Source: an uncultured Eubacterium sp.
GTDB taxonomy: Bacteria > Bacillota > Clostridia > Lachnospirales > Lachnospiraceae
Assembly (NCBI GenBank): GCA_910584245.1
Contig: CAJTZF010000015.1
Location: 1 to 64,000, forward strand
DNA: 64,000 bases
Reading direction: 5' to 3'
Shown: in pieces, positions 52,823 through 61,583 of the stretch
Layout of the letters: the number at the start of each line of letters is the position of its first letter
Position numbering within the stretch: position 1 is the stretch's first letter
Notes under the pieces: model-generated
The model's input: the letters and a program-made list of their open reading frames with translations, nothing else
Told to the model about the DNA's origin: nothing
Databases searched by the model: none
Made by a program: the position numbers and the translations under genes

Positions 52823-54091
52823 ATGAAAAATTATGTAAAAGCAGTTGTAACTTTTGTTTTTTTGATGGCGGCTGTGGCTATTGCACCTACGGTGTCTAAG
52901 GCGGCTGTATCAGCGCCGTCCAATTTAAAGCAGACCGATGCGATCAGAAATGCAGTCGAATTTTCCTGGGATGCAGTAGTGGATGCGGATGCATATTTTT
53001 ATGAGTGGAGTGCAGATGGAACCAGCTGGTCAAAGACACAGTATACCTTTGAGCCTAAGATCGTAATTGAAAACCTCAGCGCCGGAAAGTCATACTATGT
53101 GAGAGTATCCAGCGTGAAACTGGATCAAACGGGCGGTGAAAATGATGAAATCAGTGACTGGACGGAACCGTTTGAAGTGGTTACATCGCCAGATGCTGCT
53201 GAATTAAAAGTAACGCCTACCTCTATTTTGTCAAATTCCATTTCATTGTCATGGCAGAATGTTTCAGGCGCGACCTCCTATGTGATAAAGGATGGGGCAG
53301 ACAAAGTTCTTGAGACGACGACATCGACATCGGTTACGATTGGCAACTTAGTACCGAATACGCTTTATACGATTGATGTTTTTCCAGCCAGGACATCGGC
53401 ATCGGGATATCAGGCAGCGACTTCCTATTCCCATCATACAATCCGTACGGCTTCAAATCAAACAGTGCCAGTACCACAGCCAGTTGTAGTAACGGAACCT
53501 GGTGCAGCATCGACAGCAAACTTCAATTTATATAGCATGCCGTCTAGTACGTCGAATGATGCTACGGTAAGCTTTATCGCAAAGGATCCTTCTGGAAAGG
53601 CAATGGGATATGAAATTGAGGTATTTAAAGTAAAAGGGAATAAGAAAGTAAAGACGGTTTCTTCTACGTCTACAATTTCCAGCAGAGTAAAGCTGTCTAA
53701 AAATGTTCCTTATAAATATCGTATGAGATATTTTGTTCAGACAGGCGGGCAGAAGAAATATGGGTCATATTCTGGATTCCGTTACTTCTGTATGCAGAAA
53801 ATAAGCGGCAAAAAGTATTATAATACCAGATCGACTGCTTGCAAGATCAAAATGAAATGGTCCAAGGTTGCCGGTGCTTCCGGTTATACCGTATATGTAT
53901 CTAAGAGTGCTACAAAGGGATTCAAAAAGGTTAAGACTTTAGGGAAAAATGCAAAGAGCGTTACATTTAACAAAATCGGAAAGAGTAAGATGAATAAGAA
54001 TACGACATATTATGTTAAGGTTGTTGCCAATGTTAAAGATGGTAAGAAGACGGTTGGCAATGATGCACAGAGAATTCATCGGACATATTAA
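52823..54091 (+). CDS. Secreted protein with fibronectin type III-like domains
   Basis: 422 residues: signal peptide (KAVVTFVFLMAAVAIAPTVSKAA), then Fn3-like domains at about 28-123 (PSNLKQTDAIRNAVEFSWDAV), 125-208 (SISLSWQNVSGATSYVI), 230-325 and 330-420 (ACKIKMKWSKVAGASGYTVYVSK). No catalytic domain and no LPXTG anchor. The lysine-rich C-terminal half could bind anionic wall polymers. Strong promoter and 5' hairpin suggest high expression. Followed by a terminator; role unknown. Confidence 0.8.
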   Translation: MKNYVKAVVTFVFLMAAVAIAPTVSKAAVSAPSNLKQTDAIRNAVEFSWDAVVDADAYFYEWSADGTSWSKTQYTFEPKIVIENLSAGKSYYVRVSSVKLDQTGGENDEISDWTEPFEVVTSPDAAELKVTPTSILSNSISLSWQNVSGATSYVIKDGADKVLETTTSTSVTIGNLVPNTLYTIDVFPARTSASGYQAATSYSHHTIRTASNQTVPVPQPVVVTEPGAASTANFNLYSMPSSTSNDATVSFIAKDPSGKAMGYEIEVFKVKGNKKVKTVSSTSTISSRVKLSKNVPYKYRMRYFVQTGGQKKYGSYSGFRYFCMQKISGKKYYNTRSTACKIKMKWSKVAGASGYTVYVSKSATKGFKKVKTLGKNAKSVTFNKIGKSKMNKNTTYYVKVVANVKDGKKTVGNDAQRIHRTY

Positions 54092-54115
54092 TAATTTGTA
54101 ATTTGTGAATAATTT

Positions 54116-54154
54116 AAAGAAGGCGGTGCGCCGTATGGCGTCCCGTCTTCTTTT
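54116..54154 (+). terminator. Rho-independent terminator after the fibronectin-domain gene
   Basis: AAAGAAG...CTTCTTT outer stem with inner CGCC-GTAT-GGCG hairpin, ending in TTTT. Confidence 0.8.
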
Positions 54155-54170
54155 AAAATTTGTAGAAATA

Positions 54171-54333
54171 ATTCAACCAGACTATTTACAAAATTGTTTA
54201 TCAAAATCAGGGTTGGAATGCAACGCATTCAACCAGACTATTTACAAAATTGTTTATCAAAATCAGGGTTGGAATGCAACGCATTCAACCAGATTATTTA
54301 CAAAATTGTTTATCGAAATCAGGGTTGAATGCG
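54171..54333. repeat. 56-bp tandem repeat, 2.9 copies, derived from the cotJC 3' end
   Basis: Copies at 54171-54226, 54227-54282 and 54283-54333. The third is the genuine 3' end of cotJC (minus strand), including its stop codon. The first two are near-identical copies lying beyond the gene. Units are directly adjacent, with no spacers. Confidence 0.9.
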
Positions 54334-54902
54334 TAGAAGTTTTTGCTGTTCAAGTCATCCAGAACAAGGCGAAGTCCTTCGCCGAACCGTTGATAGTGTA
54401 CAACTTCACGTTCGCGTAAATAGCGGATTGGGTCGCACACTTCTGGATCCTTTACGAGACGCAGAATATTGTCGTAAGTTAGTCGTGCCTTTTGTTCAGC
54501 TGCCATATCTTCGTGCAAGTCTGCGATTGGATCGCCGGTGGACTGAATCATAGAAGCGCTCCAAGGTTCTCCCGAAGCTGCCTGAGGCCATAAGCCAACA
54601 GTGTGGTCAATATAGTAAGGGGCAAAACCTTGTTCCTGGAGTTCTTCTGCAGTGAGGTTTTTTGTGAGCTGGTGCACGATGGCGCATACTATCTCCATAT
54701 GGGCTAGCTCTTCTGTTCCTATATCCGTCAAAACACCAGCCACTTTACGGTTTGTATTGGAATAACGCTGCGAAAGGTAGCGCATTGCAGCGCCAACCTC
54801 GCCGTTTGGGCCTCCAAACTGGCTGGTTACAACTTTTGCAATTTCGGCGTTTGGCCTTGTGATCTTTACCGGGTACTGTAGTCTTTTTTCATAATTCCAC
54901 AT
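54294..54902 (-). CDS. cotJC: Spore coat protein CotJC, manganese catalase family
   Basis: 202 residues; a Mn-catalase ferritin-like four-helix protein of the inner spore coat. Metal ligands are visible in NGEVGAAMRYLSQR, GTEELAHMEIV (E-x2-H) and LREREVVHYQRFGE (E-x3-H). Third gene of the cotJA-cotJB-cotJC operon, three bases after cotJB. Expressed in the mother cell in known systems. Its last 13 codons have been duplicated twice downstream. Confidence 0.93.
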   Translation of the reverse strand: MWNYEKRLQYPVKITRPNAEIAKVVTSQFGGPNGEVGAAMRYLSQRYSNTNRKVAGVLTDIGTEELAHMEIVCAIVHQLTKNLTAEELQEQGFAPYYIDHTVGLWPQAASGEPWSASMIQSTGDPIADLHEDMAAEQKARLTYDNILRLVKDPEVCDPIRYLREREVVHYQRFGEGLRLVLDDLNSKNFYAFNPDFDKQFCK

Positions 54903-54905
54903 TGA

Positions 54906-55166
54906 TTAACAACCTCCTTCCCAAGGCCAAGGACTATCAACCCATGTCCAGCAGCCATTTTCAATATTTACATTTTCATTCGTAAGCGGTCCGTAGTACT
55001 TTGTGTATTCTTTTGCTGCCTCATGGTGCATTTTTTTATATTTTTCATAGTATCTTAGCGCATCTTCGTCGGTCGGGTGGGTATCCAGATAGAGTACGAC
55101 ATCGTCGATGGCGAACCCAAGCTCCTGAATGTAGCGGAGCATTTGTGCTTTGTCTGACTGATTCAT
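54906..55166 (-). CDS. cotJB: Spore coat protein CotJB
   Basis: 86 residues matching CotJB (YIQELGFAIDDVVLYLDTHPTDEDALRYY in outline; tail WTWVDSPWPWEGGC). The ATG overlaps the cotJA stop (ATGA). Needed with CotJA and CotJC for coat assembly in Bacillus; no enzymatic motif. Confidence 0.92.
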   Translation of the reverse strand: MNQSDKAQMLRYIQELGFAIDDVVLYLDTHPTDEDALRYYEKYKKMHHEAAKEYTKYYGPLTNENVNIENGCWTWVDSPWPWEGGC

Positions 55167-55444
55167 CGCATACCCCTCCTCATATAATTATTGTTGCAAT
55201 TGCAATTTTTTTCATTTCTTTGGTGGGAAGGGCAGGCACAGGCAGCCTTCACTCCCTCGAAAGGAAGAACAAGATCTTCAAAAATAGTGCCATGTTTTAA
55301 TCCGCCGCAGCCATCCATGACATTCTGCCATGTCTGCCAGGGGACATATGCCATAGCAAGGCTTTTATGGCCCTTGTGCGGCATTGGTGCGGGCGGCATT
55401 CCCGGCTGTTCACAGCCGCAGGAATTCATATAAGGATTGTTCAT
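55163..55444 (-). CDS. cotJA: Spore coat associated protein CotJA
   Basis: 93 residues. The CotJA core (LAMAYVPWQTWQNVMD, HGTIFEDLVLPFEGVKAACA) is preceded by a Cys/Pro-rich N-terminus. ATG 55444 with AAAGGAG upstream is used rather than a longer in-frame start at 55495. First gene of the operon, divergent from perR. A mother-cell sigma promoter is expected but was not convincingly found. Confidence 0.9.
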   Translation of the reverse strand: MNNPYMNSCGCEQPGMPPAPMPHKGHKSLAMAYVPWQTWQNVMDGCGGLKHGTIFEDLVLPFEGVKAACACPSHQRNEKNCNCNNNYMRRGMR

Positions 55445-55478
55445 TCGAAAAACTCCTTTTTGTTTTTTAGTATAATTT

Positions 55479-55495
55479 ATGACAAAATTCGTCAT
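55479..55495. promoter_or_regulatory. Inverted repeat between cotJA and perR
   Basis: ATGAC-N7-GTCAT. Lies in the divergent region; binder unknown. Confidence 0.3.
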
Positions 55496-55519
55496 GAGTG
55501 AAAAAAATAAAAAAAAGTG

Positions 55520-55570
55520 TTGACAAAAACAAAAATATCGGTTACTATAAAATAGTAATAGTTATTATTA
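55520..55570 (+). promoter_or_regulatory. perR promoter with Per/Fur-box-like palindromes
   Basis: TTGACA (55520-55525), 17 bases, TACTAT (55543-55548). TTACTAT-AAA-ATAGTAA (55542-55558) is a perfect palindrome over the -10, and TAATAGT-T-ATTATTA (55556-55570) is a 7-1-7 repeat close to the Per box. Autoregulation is inferred. Confidence 0.7.
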
Positions 55571-55588
55571 TTAAATGAGGTGGAAAAA

Positions 55589-55969
55589 TTGGCTGGAATA
55601 AAATACAGTAAGCAGAGGGAGGCGATCCTGGCTTATCTGCATTCAACGACGGAGCATCCGACGGCAGAGACAATTTATACCAATCTCAAACAGGAAAATG
55701 CGAAACTTAGCCTTGGTACTGTTTACCGCAATTTGAATCTGCTGGCGGCAAGCGGCGAAATTCAAAAACTGTGTTGTGGAGATGGTACAGATCATTTCGA
55801 CGCCACAGTGGCCCCACATTATCACTTTGTATGTGAGGAGTGTGGGAAAGTGATGGATTTGGATATGCCGCAGATCGCGTTTGCGGATGAAAAGGCAATG
55901 GACAAATGGATTGGCGAAATTCATAATCATCAGGTATTTTTTTACGGATTATGTAAAAAATGTATGTAG
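55589..55969 (+). CDS. perR: PerR/Fur family peroxide-responsive repressor
   Basis: 126-residue Fur-superfamily repressor: winged helix (YSKQREAILAYLHSTTEHPTAETIYTNL, LGTVYRNLNLLAASGEI) and metal-binding domain with two structural CxxC pairs (CEECG and CKKCM) and HFDATVAPHYHF. The combination fits PerR, which releases DNA on metal-catalysed histidine oxidation. TTG 55589 with GAGGTGG five bases upstream is the best start; GTG 55580 lacks a site. Rubrerythrin follows 66 bp downstream, a usual PerR target. Confidence 0.85.
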   Translation: MAGIKYSKQREAILAYLHSTTEHPTAETIYTNLKQENAKLSLGTVYRNLNLLAASGEIQKLCCGDGTDHFDATVAPHYHFVCEECGKVMDLDMPQIAFADEKAMDKWIGEIHNHQVFFYGLCKKCM

Positions 55970-56035
55970 AGACGTTCTTGAAGGTTTTGGCCGGAGGGAC
56001 TAAAAAAATAAAAATAAAAAAGGAGAATGTAAATT

Positions 56036-56581
56036 ATGAAGAAATTTGTATGTACTGTATGTGGATATGTTCATGAAGGAGACTCGGCGCCGGACAAGTG
56101 TCCGCAGTGTGGTGTGGGACCGGAGAAATTCAAAGAGCAGAGCAGTGATAGCATGACATGGGCAGCAGAGCATGTGGTAGGCGTAGCAAAAGGCGTCAGC
56201 GAGGATATCGTAGCTGACCTCCGCGCAAACTTTGAGGGCGAGTGCTCAGAAGTGGGGATGTATCTTGCGATGGCCCGTGTGGCTCACAGAGAAGGATATC
56301 CGGAGATCGGTCTTTACTGGGAGAAGGCGGCATGGGAAGAAGCAGAACACGCTGCAAAATTCGCAGAGCTTCTCGGTGAAGTAGTTACCGATTCTACAAA
56401 GAAAAATCTGGAAATGCGTGTGGCTGCTGAAAATGGCGCAACGGCAGGTAAATTTGATCTTGCAAAACGCGCAAAGGCTCAAAATCTGGATGCAATCCAT
56501 GATACCGTGCACGAGATGGCAAGAGACGAGGCTAGACATGGAAAAGCGTTTGAGGGACTTCTTAAGAGGTATTTTGGTTAA
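56036..56581 (+). CDS. Reverse rubrerythrin (rubredoxin domain first)
   Basis: Non-haem iron peroxidase that reduces hydrogen peroxide in anaerobes. 181 residues: N-terminal rubredoxin-type iron site (C6, C9, C22, C25), then a four-helix diiron domain with ECSEVGMYLAMARVAHREGYPEIG and WEEAEHAAKFAELLGE and DEARHGKAFEGLL. Rubredoxin-first order marks the reverse type. Good AAGGAG site before the ATG. Terminator follows. Confidence 0.93.
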   Translation: MKKFVCTVCGYVHEGDSAPDKCPQCGVGPEKFKEQSSDSMTWAAEHVVGVAKGVSEDIVADLRANFEGECSEVGMYLAMARVAHREGYPEIGLYWEKAAWEEAEHAAKFAELLGEVVTDSTKKNLEMRVAAENGATAGKFDLAKRAKAQNLDAIHDTVHEMARDEARHGKAFEGLLKRYFG

Positions 56582-56600
56582 TCGTACGAATGCTTTGTAT

Positions 56601-56635
56601 AGGGGGCTGTTGAAGAGTCGGCAGTCCCCTTTTTT
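56601..56635 (+). terminator. Rho-independent terminator after rubrerythrin
   Basis: GGGGGCTG pairs with CAGTCCCC (one G-T pair), then six T residues. Confidence 0.85.
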
Positions 56636-56743
56636 GTTGTCCTATATCACAAGCACAATGAGTGTTATGTTAAATACAGGTCAATTGTCACTTGGACAAA
56701 ATAATATAGGGCATGGTAAAAATCATGCAGAAAAGAGGTTGAG

Positions 56744-57721
56744 ATGAAATATCGTAATGTCGGAAATTCAGGTTTAAAGGTAAGTGAAATTGCAGTCGGG
56801 AGCTGGATGACAGATCTTTCGGGAAGCCAACAGACAAAAATAGCGGAAGAAACGATCCGGCTCGCCTACGACAGCGGCGTTAATTTTTTTGATTGTGCCG
56901 ATGGTTACAGTGGCGGACAGGCAGAAATATTTTTGGGCAGGGTTTTGAAGAGTTATTCCAGAAGTAGCTATGTCGTGTCGAGCAAGGTCTTTTTTCCGAC
57001 CGGTTCCAGCGTCAACGAACGGGGGCTTTCGCGGAAGCACATTTTTGAAAATATAGACCGGTCGCTAAAAAATTTGCAGCTTGATTATATTGATTTATAT
57101 TATTGCCACCGTTTTGATAGCACGACGCCAATGGAAGAGACGCTTCGCGCGCTAAGCGACTTAGTGTCCCAGGGAAAAATACTCTATTACGGCGTCAGCG
57201 AGGAGTGGAGCGGTTCCCGCCTGGAGGAAGCGCAGCGCATTATTGATAAATACCAGCTTCATCCGCTGACGGCCGTCCAGCCGCAATACAATATGGTCGA
57301 CCGCTATATTGAACATGAAATTATGGCCGTTTGCGAAAAATACGGGATTGGTATTACGCCGTTTTCTCCTCTTGCGCAGGGGCTTTTGACTGGGAAATAT
57401 AAAAGGGGACAGGCTTTTCCAGAGGGTTCCCGGGCGACACATCAGGCGGATAAGCAAATCAACAATTTGCTCACGGATGAGAATTTAGGGAAAGTAGAAA
57501 AATTAGAGAAGATCGCAAATGAAATGAATATATCCGTTTCCGTGCTGGCGCTGGCCTGGATTTTGCGCAAACCAATTATAAGCAGCGTTATTACCGGCGC
57601 CAGTAAACCGGCACAGCTCGCCGGGAATCTGGCTGCCGCCGGCCTGCGCCTGCCGGAGGACGCACTTGCGGAAATAGATTTGGTTCTCGGATTTACTCCG
57701 TTTGAAAGGCATGTGGGATAG
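56744..57721 (+). CDS. Aldo/keto reductase
   Basis: 325-residue NADPH-dependent reductase of the AKR barrel family, closest in feel to the voltage-gated K+ channel beta-subunit/YghZ-like group. Catalytic tetrad visible: FFDCADGYSGG (Asp, Tyr), YVVSSKVFF (Lys) and IDLYYCHRFD (His). SVITGASKPAQL near the C-terminus is the cofactor-binding stretch. AGAGGTTGAG precedes the ATG. Converges on the OPT transporter gene with 19 bp between stops. Physiological substrate unknown. Confidence 0.9.
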   Translation: MKYRNVGNSGLKVSEIAVGSWMTDLSGSQQTKIAEETIRLAYDSGVNFFDCADGYSGGQAEIFLGRVLKSYSRSSYVVSSKVFFPTGSSVNERGLSRKHIFENIDRSLKNLQLDYIDLYYCHRFDSTTPMEETLRALSDLVSQGKILYYGVSEEWSGSRLEEAQRIIDKYQLHPLTAVQPQYNMVDRYIEHEIMAVCEKYGIGITPFSPLAQGLLTGKYKRGQAFPEGSRATHQADKQINNLLTDENLGKVEKLEKIANEMNISVSVLALAWILRKPIISSVITGASKPAQLAGNLAAAGLRLPEDALAEIDLVLGFTPFERHVG

Positions 57722-57740
57722 CTGTGCGCTGATATCGAGC

Positions 57741-59645
57741 TCAGGTGTGTGTGTCTGTGGAGGTTTTGCATTTGGCCGATCTAAAAAGTGCCAGCACGAG
57801 GAACAGCATAAGGACGATTCCCCCGGCTGTTCCGGTGTTAAGCCATTCAGAAAGCTGTATGCGTTCGTTTACAGATAAGACGGCGAGGACGGCGAGCAGA
57901 ATACCGACCAGTCCTTCACCGGCAATCATGCCGGAACTGAACAGGATTCCATTGCTGATACTTTTCTTTTTATCCTGTTCTGAGCCAGCCGTTCTTTTTT
58001 CTACCAGTAAGCGGACAAGGCCGCCGATCATAATACAGGTGCTAAGTTCCAGCGGCAGATACAGGCCGATGGCGACCGGCAGAACCGGGATACGTAGTAT
58101 TTCGATTACGATGGCGATGAAAATGCCGATGAAGATCAGGTTCCAAGGGAGATTGCCGTTCATAACCCCTTCGACGAGCATTTTCATAAGCGTTGCCTGG
58201 GGAGCGGACAATTCGGTGGAGCCAAATCCCCAGGCGGCGTTGAGCAAATAAAGGACGCCGCCGATGGCGAGGGCGGCACAGACGGTTCCGACCAGTTCGC
58301 CAATTTGCTGCTTGCGCGGAGTGGCGCCCAGGATGTATCCCGTCTTTAAGTCCTGGGATGTGTCGCCGGCCATACAGGCGATGATGCATATAATAGAGCC
58401 GATGGAGATTGCGCCCTGCATACCGTGAAAGCCGGAGTCGCCAAACGCCTTCAATATGAGCGTGCAAAAGAGGAGGGTTGCGATCGCCATACCGGAGACA
58501 GGATTGTTGCTGCTGCCGACTAACCCGACCATGCGGGATGAGACGGTGGCAAAAAAGAACCCGAAGAGGATCACCATGACGGCGCCGGACAGGGTGACAG
58601 GAATGGAGGGAAGCAGCCAGATTGCGATAATCATAAGCAGAATGCCGACAAAAATGAATTTCATATTTAATTCCCGGGCGGTTCGCTCCTGTGAAAGCTG
58701 TTGCTTTCCAGAGAGGCTTTTAATGGAATCACGAAAGGTGGAAAGGATCAGCGGCAAGGATTTAATCAGGCTCAGAATACCGCCTGCCGCTACCGCGCCG
58801 GCGCCGATGTAGCGGATATAAAGCCCCCATATTTTGCTTGCGCCCCCGGCGGCATATAAGCTGCCGATTGTGTCATCTCCGGGATACAGTATAGTCTCTG
58901 CCCCGAAGAGCTGGATGGCGGGAATCAGGACAAACCAGCCGAGGATACCGCCGGCCAGCATGTAGGAGGATATTTTTGGCCCGCATATATAACCGACCCC
59001 GATCAACGCGGGATAAACTTCTGCGGACAGCTCTGTTTTCAGAAAATGAAATTTAGCGGATATGGATCCCGGGATAACTTTTAGGCCGTCTACGAGAAAT
59101 TTACATAGGGCGGCGATGCCCATACCGGAAAATACAGTTTTTGCGCTCGAACCTCCCTTTTCGCCAGCCAAAAGCACTTCCGCACAGGCGGTGCCTTCCG
59201 GGTAGGGCAATTTTTTATGTTCCTTTACGATCAAGGCATTTCGGAGGGGGACCATGAACAGAATGCCGAGAATGCCGCCGCACAGGGAAATCAGTGTAAT
59301 TTCACCGATGCCAGGCATTTCTATTTTTCCCTCGGAGGCCCATAAAAAGAGAGCTGGCAGCGTGAAGATCGCGCCGGCGGCGAGGGACTCCCCGGCGGAT
59401 CCGACGGTTTGGACCATGTTGCTCTCAAGAATTGAATTTTTTCGCAGTATTACGCGGATGACGCCCATCGAGATTACGGCGGCCGGAATCGAGGCGGAAA
59501 CGGTCATGCCGACCCGCAGCCCGAGGTAGGCATTGGCAGCGCCGAAGACGACAGCCAGTATAATTCCGAGAACGATAGAAGTGGTAGTGCATTCCGGCAT
59601 CTCTCGGTCTGCCGGGATAAATGGTTTAAAATCCTTGTTTTTCAT
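57741..59645 (-). CDS. OPT family oligopeptide transporter
   Basis: 634-residue integral membrane carrier with about 14 helices. N-terminal family stretch FIPADREMPECTTTSIVLGIILAVVFGAANAYLGLRVGMTVSAS (outline) and GSSNNPVSGMAIATLL, GDTSQDLKTGYILGATPRKQQ, both typical of the bacterial OPT/YSL-like branch that imports peptides or metal chelates by proton symport. ATG 59645 is preferred (AAGGAAACG upstream); in-frame codons up to 59735 lack a site. Confidence 0.9.
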   Translation of the reverse strand: MKNKDFKPFIPADREMPECTTTSIVLGIILAVVFGAANAYLGLRVGMTVSASIPAAVISMGVIRVILRKNSILESNMVQTVGSAGESLAAGAIFTLPALFLWASEGKIEMPGIGEITLISLCGGILGILFMVPLRNALIVKEHKKLPYPEGTACAEVLLAGEKGGSSAKTVFSGMGIAALCKFLVDGLKVIPGSISAKFHFLKTELSAEVYPALIGVGYICGPKISSYMLAGGILGWFVLIPAIQLFGAETILYPGDDTIGSLYAAGGASKIWGLYIRYIGAGAVAAGGILSLIKSLPLILSTFRDSIKSLSGKQQLSQERTARELNMKFIFVGILLMIIAIWLLPSIPVTLSGAVMVILFGFFFATVSSRMVGLVGSSNNPVSGMAIATLLFCTLILKAFGDSGFHGMQGAISIGSIICIIACMAGDTSQDLKTGYILGATPRKQQIGELVGTVCAALAIGGVLYLLNAAWGFGSTELSAPQATLMKMLVEGVMNGNLPWNLIFIGIFIAIVIEILRIPVLPVAIGLYLPLELSTCIMIGGLVRLLVEKRTAGSEQDKKKSISNGILFSSGMIAGEGLVGILLAVLAVLSVNERIQLSEWLNTGTAGGIVLMLFLVLALFRSAKCKTSTDTHT

Positions 59646-59728
59646 ATAATTTCGTTTCCTTTCCATAGATGGAATTATTTTGTACTGAACTAGCACTTTT
59701 ATACATTTGAAAATTGTTCCATTTTCCG

Positions 59729-59757
59729 TTGACACAACGTTTTTTTGTGGTTATACT
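59729..59757 (+). promoter_or_regulatory. Promoter of the ricin-domain xylanase
   Basis: TTGACA (59729-59734), 17 bases, TATACT (59752-59757). The 5' leader of about 140 bases contains a CCGGCA/TGCCGG hairpin and a short ORF from ATG 59845 in another frame, with AAGGAGG further upstream. Confidence 0.72.
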
Positions 59758-59902
59758 TCAATTAGGTTTTGCTGATACCGGCACACAAGGGGTTGTCTGC
59801 CGGAAATTGACGAATAAAAAGGGAAGGAGGTATAAAGTTACGATATGGGGCGTCCGGCAAAACTTGAAACGAAAATGAAAGTCGATGTATTGGAGGTTAA
59901 TA

Positions 59903-61528
59903 ATGAAAATTGTAAAAAAGGGGAAACGTCTATTTTCCGCTATTCTGGTTGGCATGCTCATTTTAGGGAGCTGTGTTGTACCAAAGACAGAAACAGCAGC
60001 AAGCGAGACACTACTTAACACCTATGGGAAAACGATGGGGCGTTTTGGAAACTGCGTTACCTTGGCCCAGCTTCAGGATCCGGCTACCCTGTCCCACATC
60101 AAGTCACAGTACAACAGTATCACACTCGAAAATGAGATGAAGCCGGATGCGCTCTTAGGCCGCCAGCCGTCTTTGTTTCATCAGGACACGGCGAAAAGCC
60201 AGGGCTACTATGTTCCATCCTCGATGAATGAGACATATGTTCCTAAAATTAATTTTGACACGATTGATAAAGTGCTTAAGATTTGTTATGAGAACGGCCT
60301 CGGAGTCCGCGCCCATACGCTGATTTGGCACAGCCAGACGCCGGATTGGTTCTTCCGGGTAGGTTACTCGACAAATTATGGATATGTTTCGGAAGCACAG
60401 ATGAATAACCGTATGGAATATTACATAAAGACAGTGATGAACCATGTATATACTAGCAAATATGGAAGTGTTGTCTATGCGTGGGATGTCGTAAATGAAT
60501 ATTTACATGCGACGCCATCTGGCTGGAGTTACATTTATGGGAACTGCGGGAATAAGCCGGCCTTTGTAAAGCGTGCGTTCCAATATGCACATGACTGTAT
60601 CAGCTATTTCAAGCTTACGGATAAAGTCAGCCTGTTGTATAATGATTTCAATACCTACATGGAAGTGAATGATATTATTACGATGATCCGCTATATCAAT
60701 GCAGAAAAAAAGATTTGTAACGGTGTAGGTATGCAGTCGCATCTCGGCACGGCCTTCCCTAGTGTATCTTATTATACAGACGCGCTGCGGGCTTTTGTCA
60801 ACGCAGGGTTTGAAGTCCAGATTACAGAGCTGGATGTCACGAACAAATCCGACGCAGACCAGGCGTCCTATTTGTACAACCTGATGAAGAATGTTTTGAG
60901 CATTAAAAAAGCAGGAGGGAATATTACAGGACTTACGTGGTGGGGAATTGCTGACTATGTGACATGGATCAAGGGCGAAAAACCATTACTCTTCTCTTAC
61001 CTGAATGTGCCGAAGTCCTCCTATTACAATGTATTGCAGGCATACAGGGATTCCGGTCTCGGCTCTTCGGATACGAATTATGAGACGCTTCCAGATGGCT
61101 GGTATTACATAAAAAATATTAATGCCCAGAAATATCTTCAAGTAAAAGATAATGTGGGTGGCAACGGCGTCAATGTGGAAATTGGTACAGGTTCCGGAGT
61201 GAAGGGGCAGAAGTGGTATTTGTCCAATCAGGGAAATGGCTATGTTACATTGAAGAATGGAAATGGTTACATGCTGGATATTCAGTACGGGGCGAAGGAA
61301 GATGGCACAAATGTGCAGACGTATTCCGCCAATGGAGCAGACGCCCAGAAATTTAAAATTATGAAAACTTCCACAGCAAATGTTTACGGTATTGTGACAA
61401 AAGTGACTGGCGATAAGAAGTCACTGGATGTATACAATTTTGGTACGCATGACGGAGCAAATGTGTGCCAGTGGACTTATTACGGAAATACTTGCCAAAA
61501 ATGGATTTTTGAACCTTGCTGGAACTAA
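59903..61528 (+). CDS. Secreted GH10 endo-xylanase with C-terminal ricin-type lectin domain
   Basis: 541 residues: signal sequence (LFSAILVGMLILGSC; the LGSC could be a lipobox, or cleavage may occur after TETAA), GH10 barrel (about 38-370) with acid/base glutamate in WDVVNEYLHA and nucleophile in VQITELDVTN, plus VRAHTLIWHSQTP; then a ricin-B/CBM13-like domain (about 390-541) with repeated QKW/QKF/QKW marks. ATG 59903 with GGAGG upstream is preferred to 59885. Similar catalytic domain to the xylanase at 42407 but with different accessory domains. Confidence 0.92.
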   Translation: MKIVKKGKRLFSAILVGMLILGSCVVPKTETAASETLLNTYGKTMGRFGNCVTLAQLQDPATLSHIKSQYNSITLENEMKPDALLGRQPSLFHQDTAKSQGYYVPSSMNETYVPKINFDTIDKVLKICYENGLGVRAHTLIWHSQTPDWFFRVGYSTNYGYVSEAQMNNRMEYYIKTVMNHVYTSKYGSVVYAWDVVNEYLHATPSGWSYIYGNCGNKPAFVKRAFQYAHDCISYFKLTDKVSLLYNDFNTYMEVNDIITMIRYINAEKKICNGVGMQSHLGTAFPSVSYYTDALRAFVNAGFEVQITELDVTNKSDADQASYLYNLMKNVLSIKKAGGNITGLTWWGIADYVTWIKGEKPLLFSYLNVPKSSYYNVLQAYRDSGLGSSDTNYETLPDGWYYIKNINAQKYLQVKDNVGGNGVNVEIGTGSGVKGQKWYLSNQGNGYVTLKNGNGYMLDIQYGAKEDGTNVQTYSANGADAQKFKIMKTSTANVYGIVTKVTGDKKSLDVYNFGTHDGANVCQWTYYGNTCQKWIFEPCWN

Positions 61529-61540
61529 GAGCATAAATAG

Positions 61541-61572
61541 TGGGCGGCGTCCCTGCAGAGGGACGCCGCCCC
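61541..61572. terminator. GC-rich hairpin after the xylanase
   Basis: GGGCGGCGTCCCT-GCAG-AGGGACGCCGCCC, a 13-bp perfect stem. It lacks a T-run (CAAAAATAA follows), so termination strength is uncertain. Confidence 0.6.
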
Positions 61573-61583
61573 AAAAATAATAC

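Noticed and set aside
54171..54333. CRISPR-like direct repeats
   Set aside because: Units abut with no spacers and derive from the end of cotJC; no cas genes nearby.
54105..54419. 104-codon plus-strand ORF over the 56-bp repeats
   Set aside because: It is an open frame created by translating repeat copies and the antisense of cotJC; no ribosome site and repetitive product.
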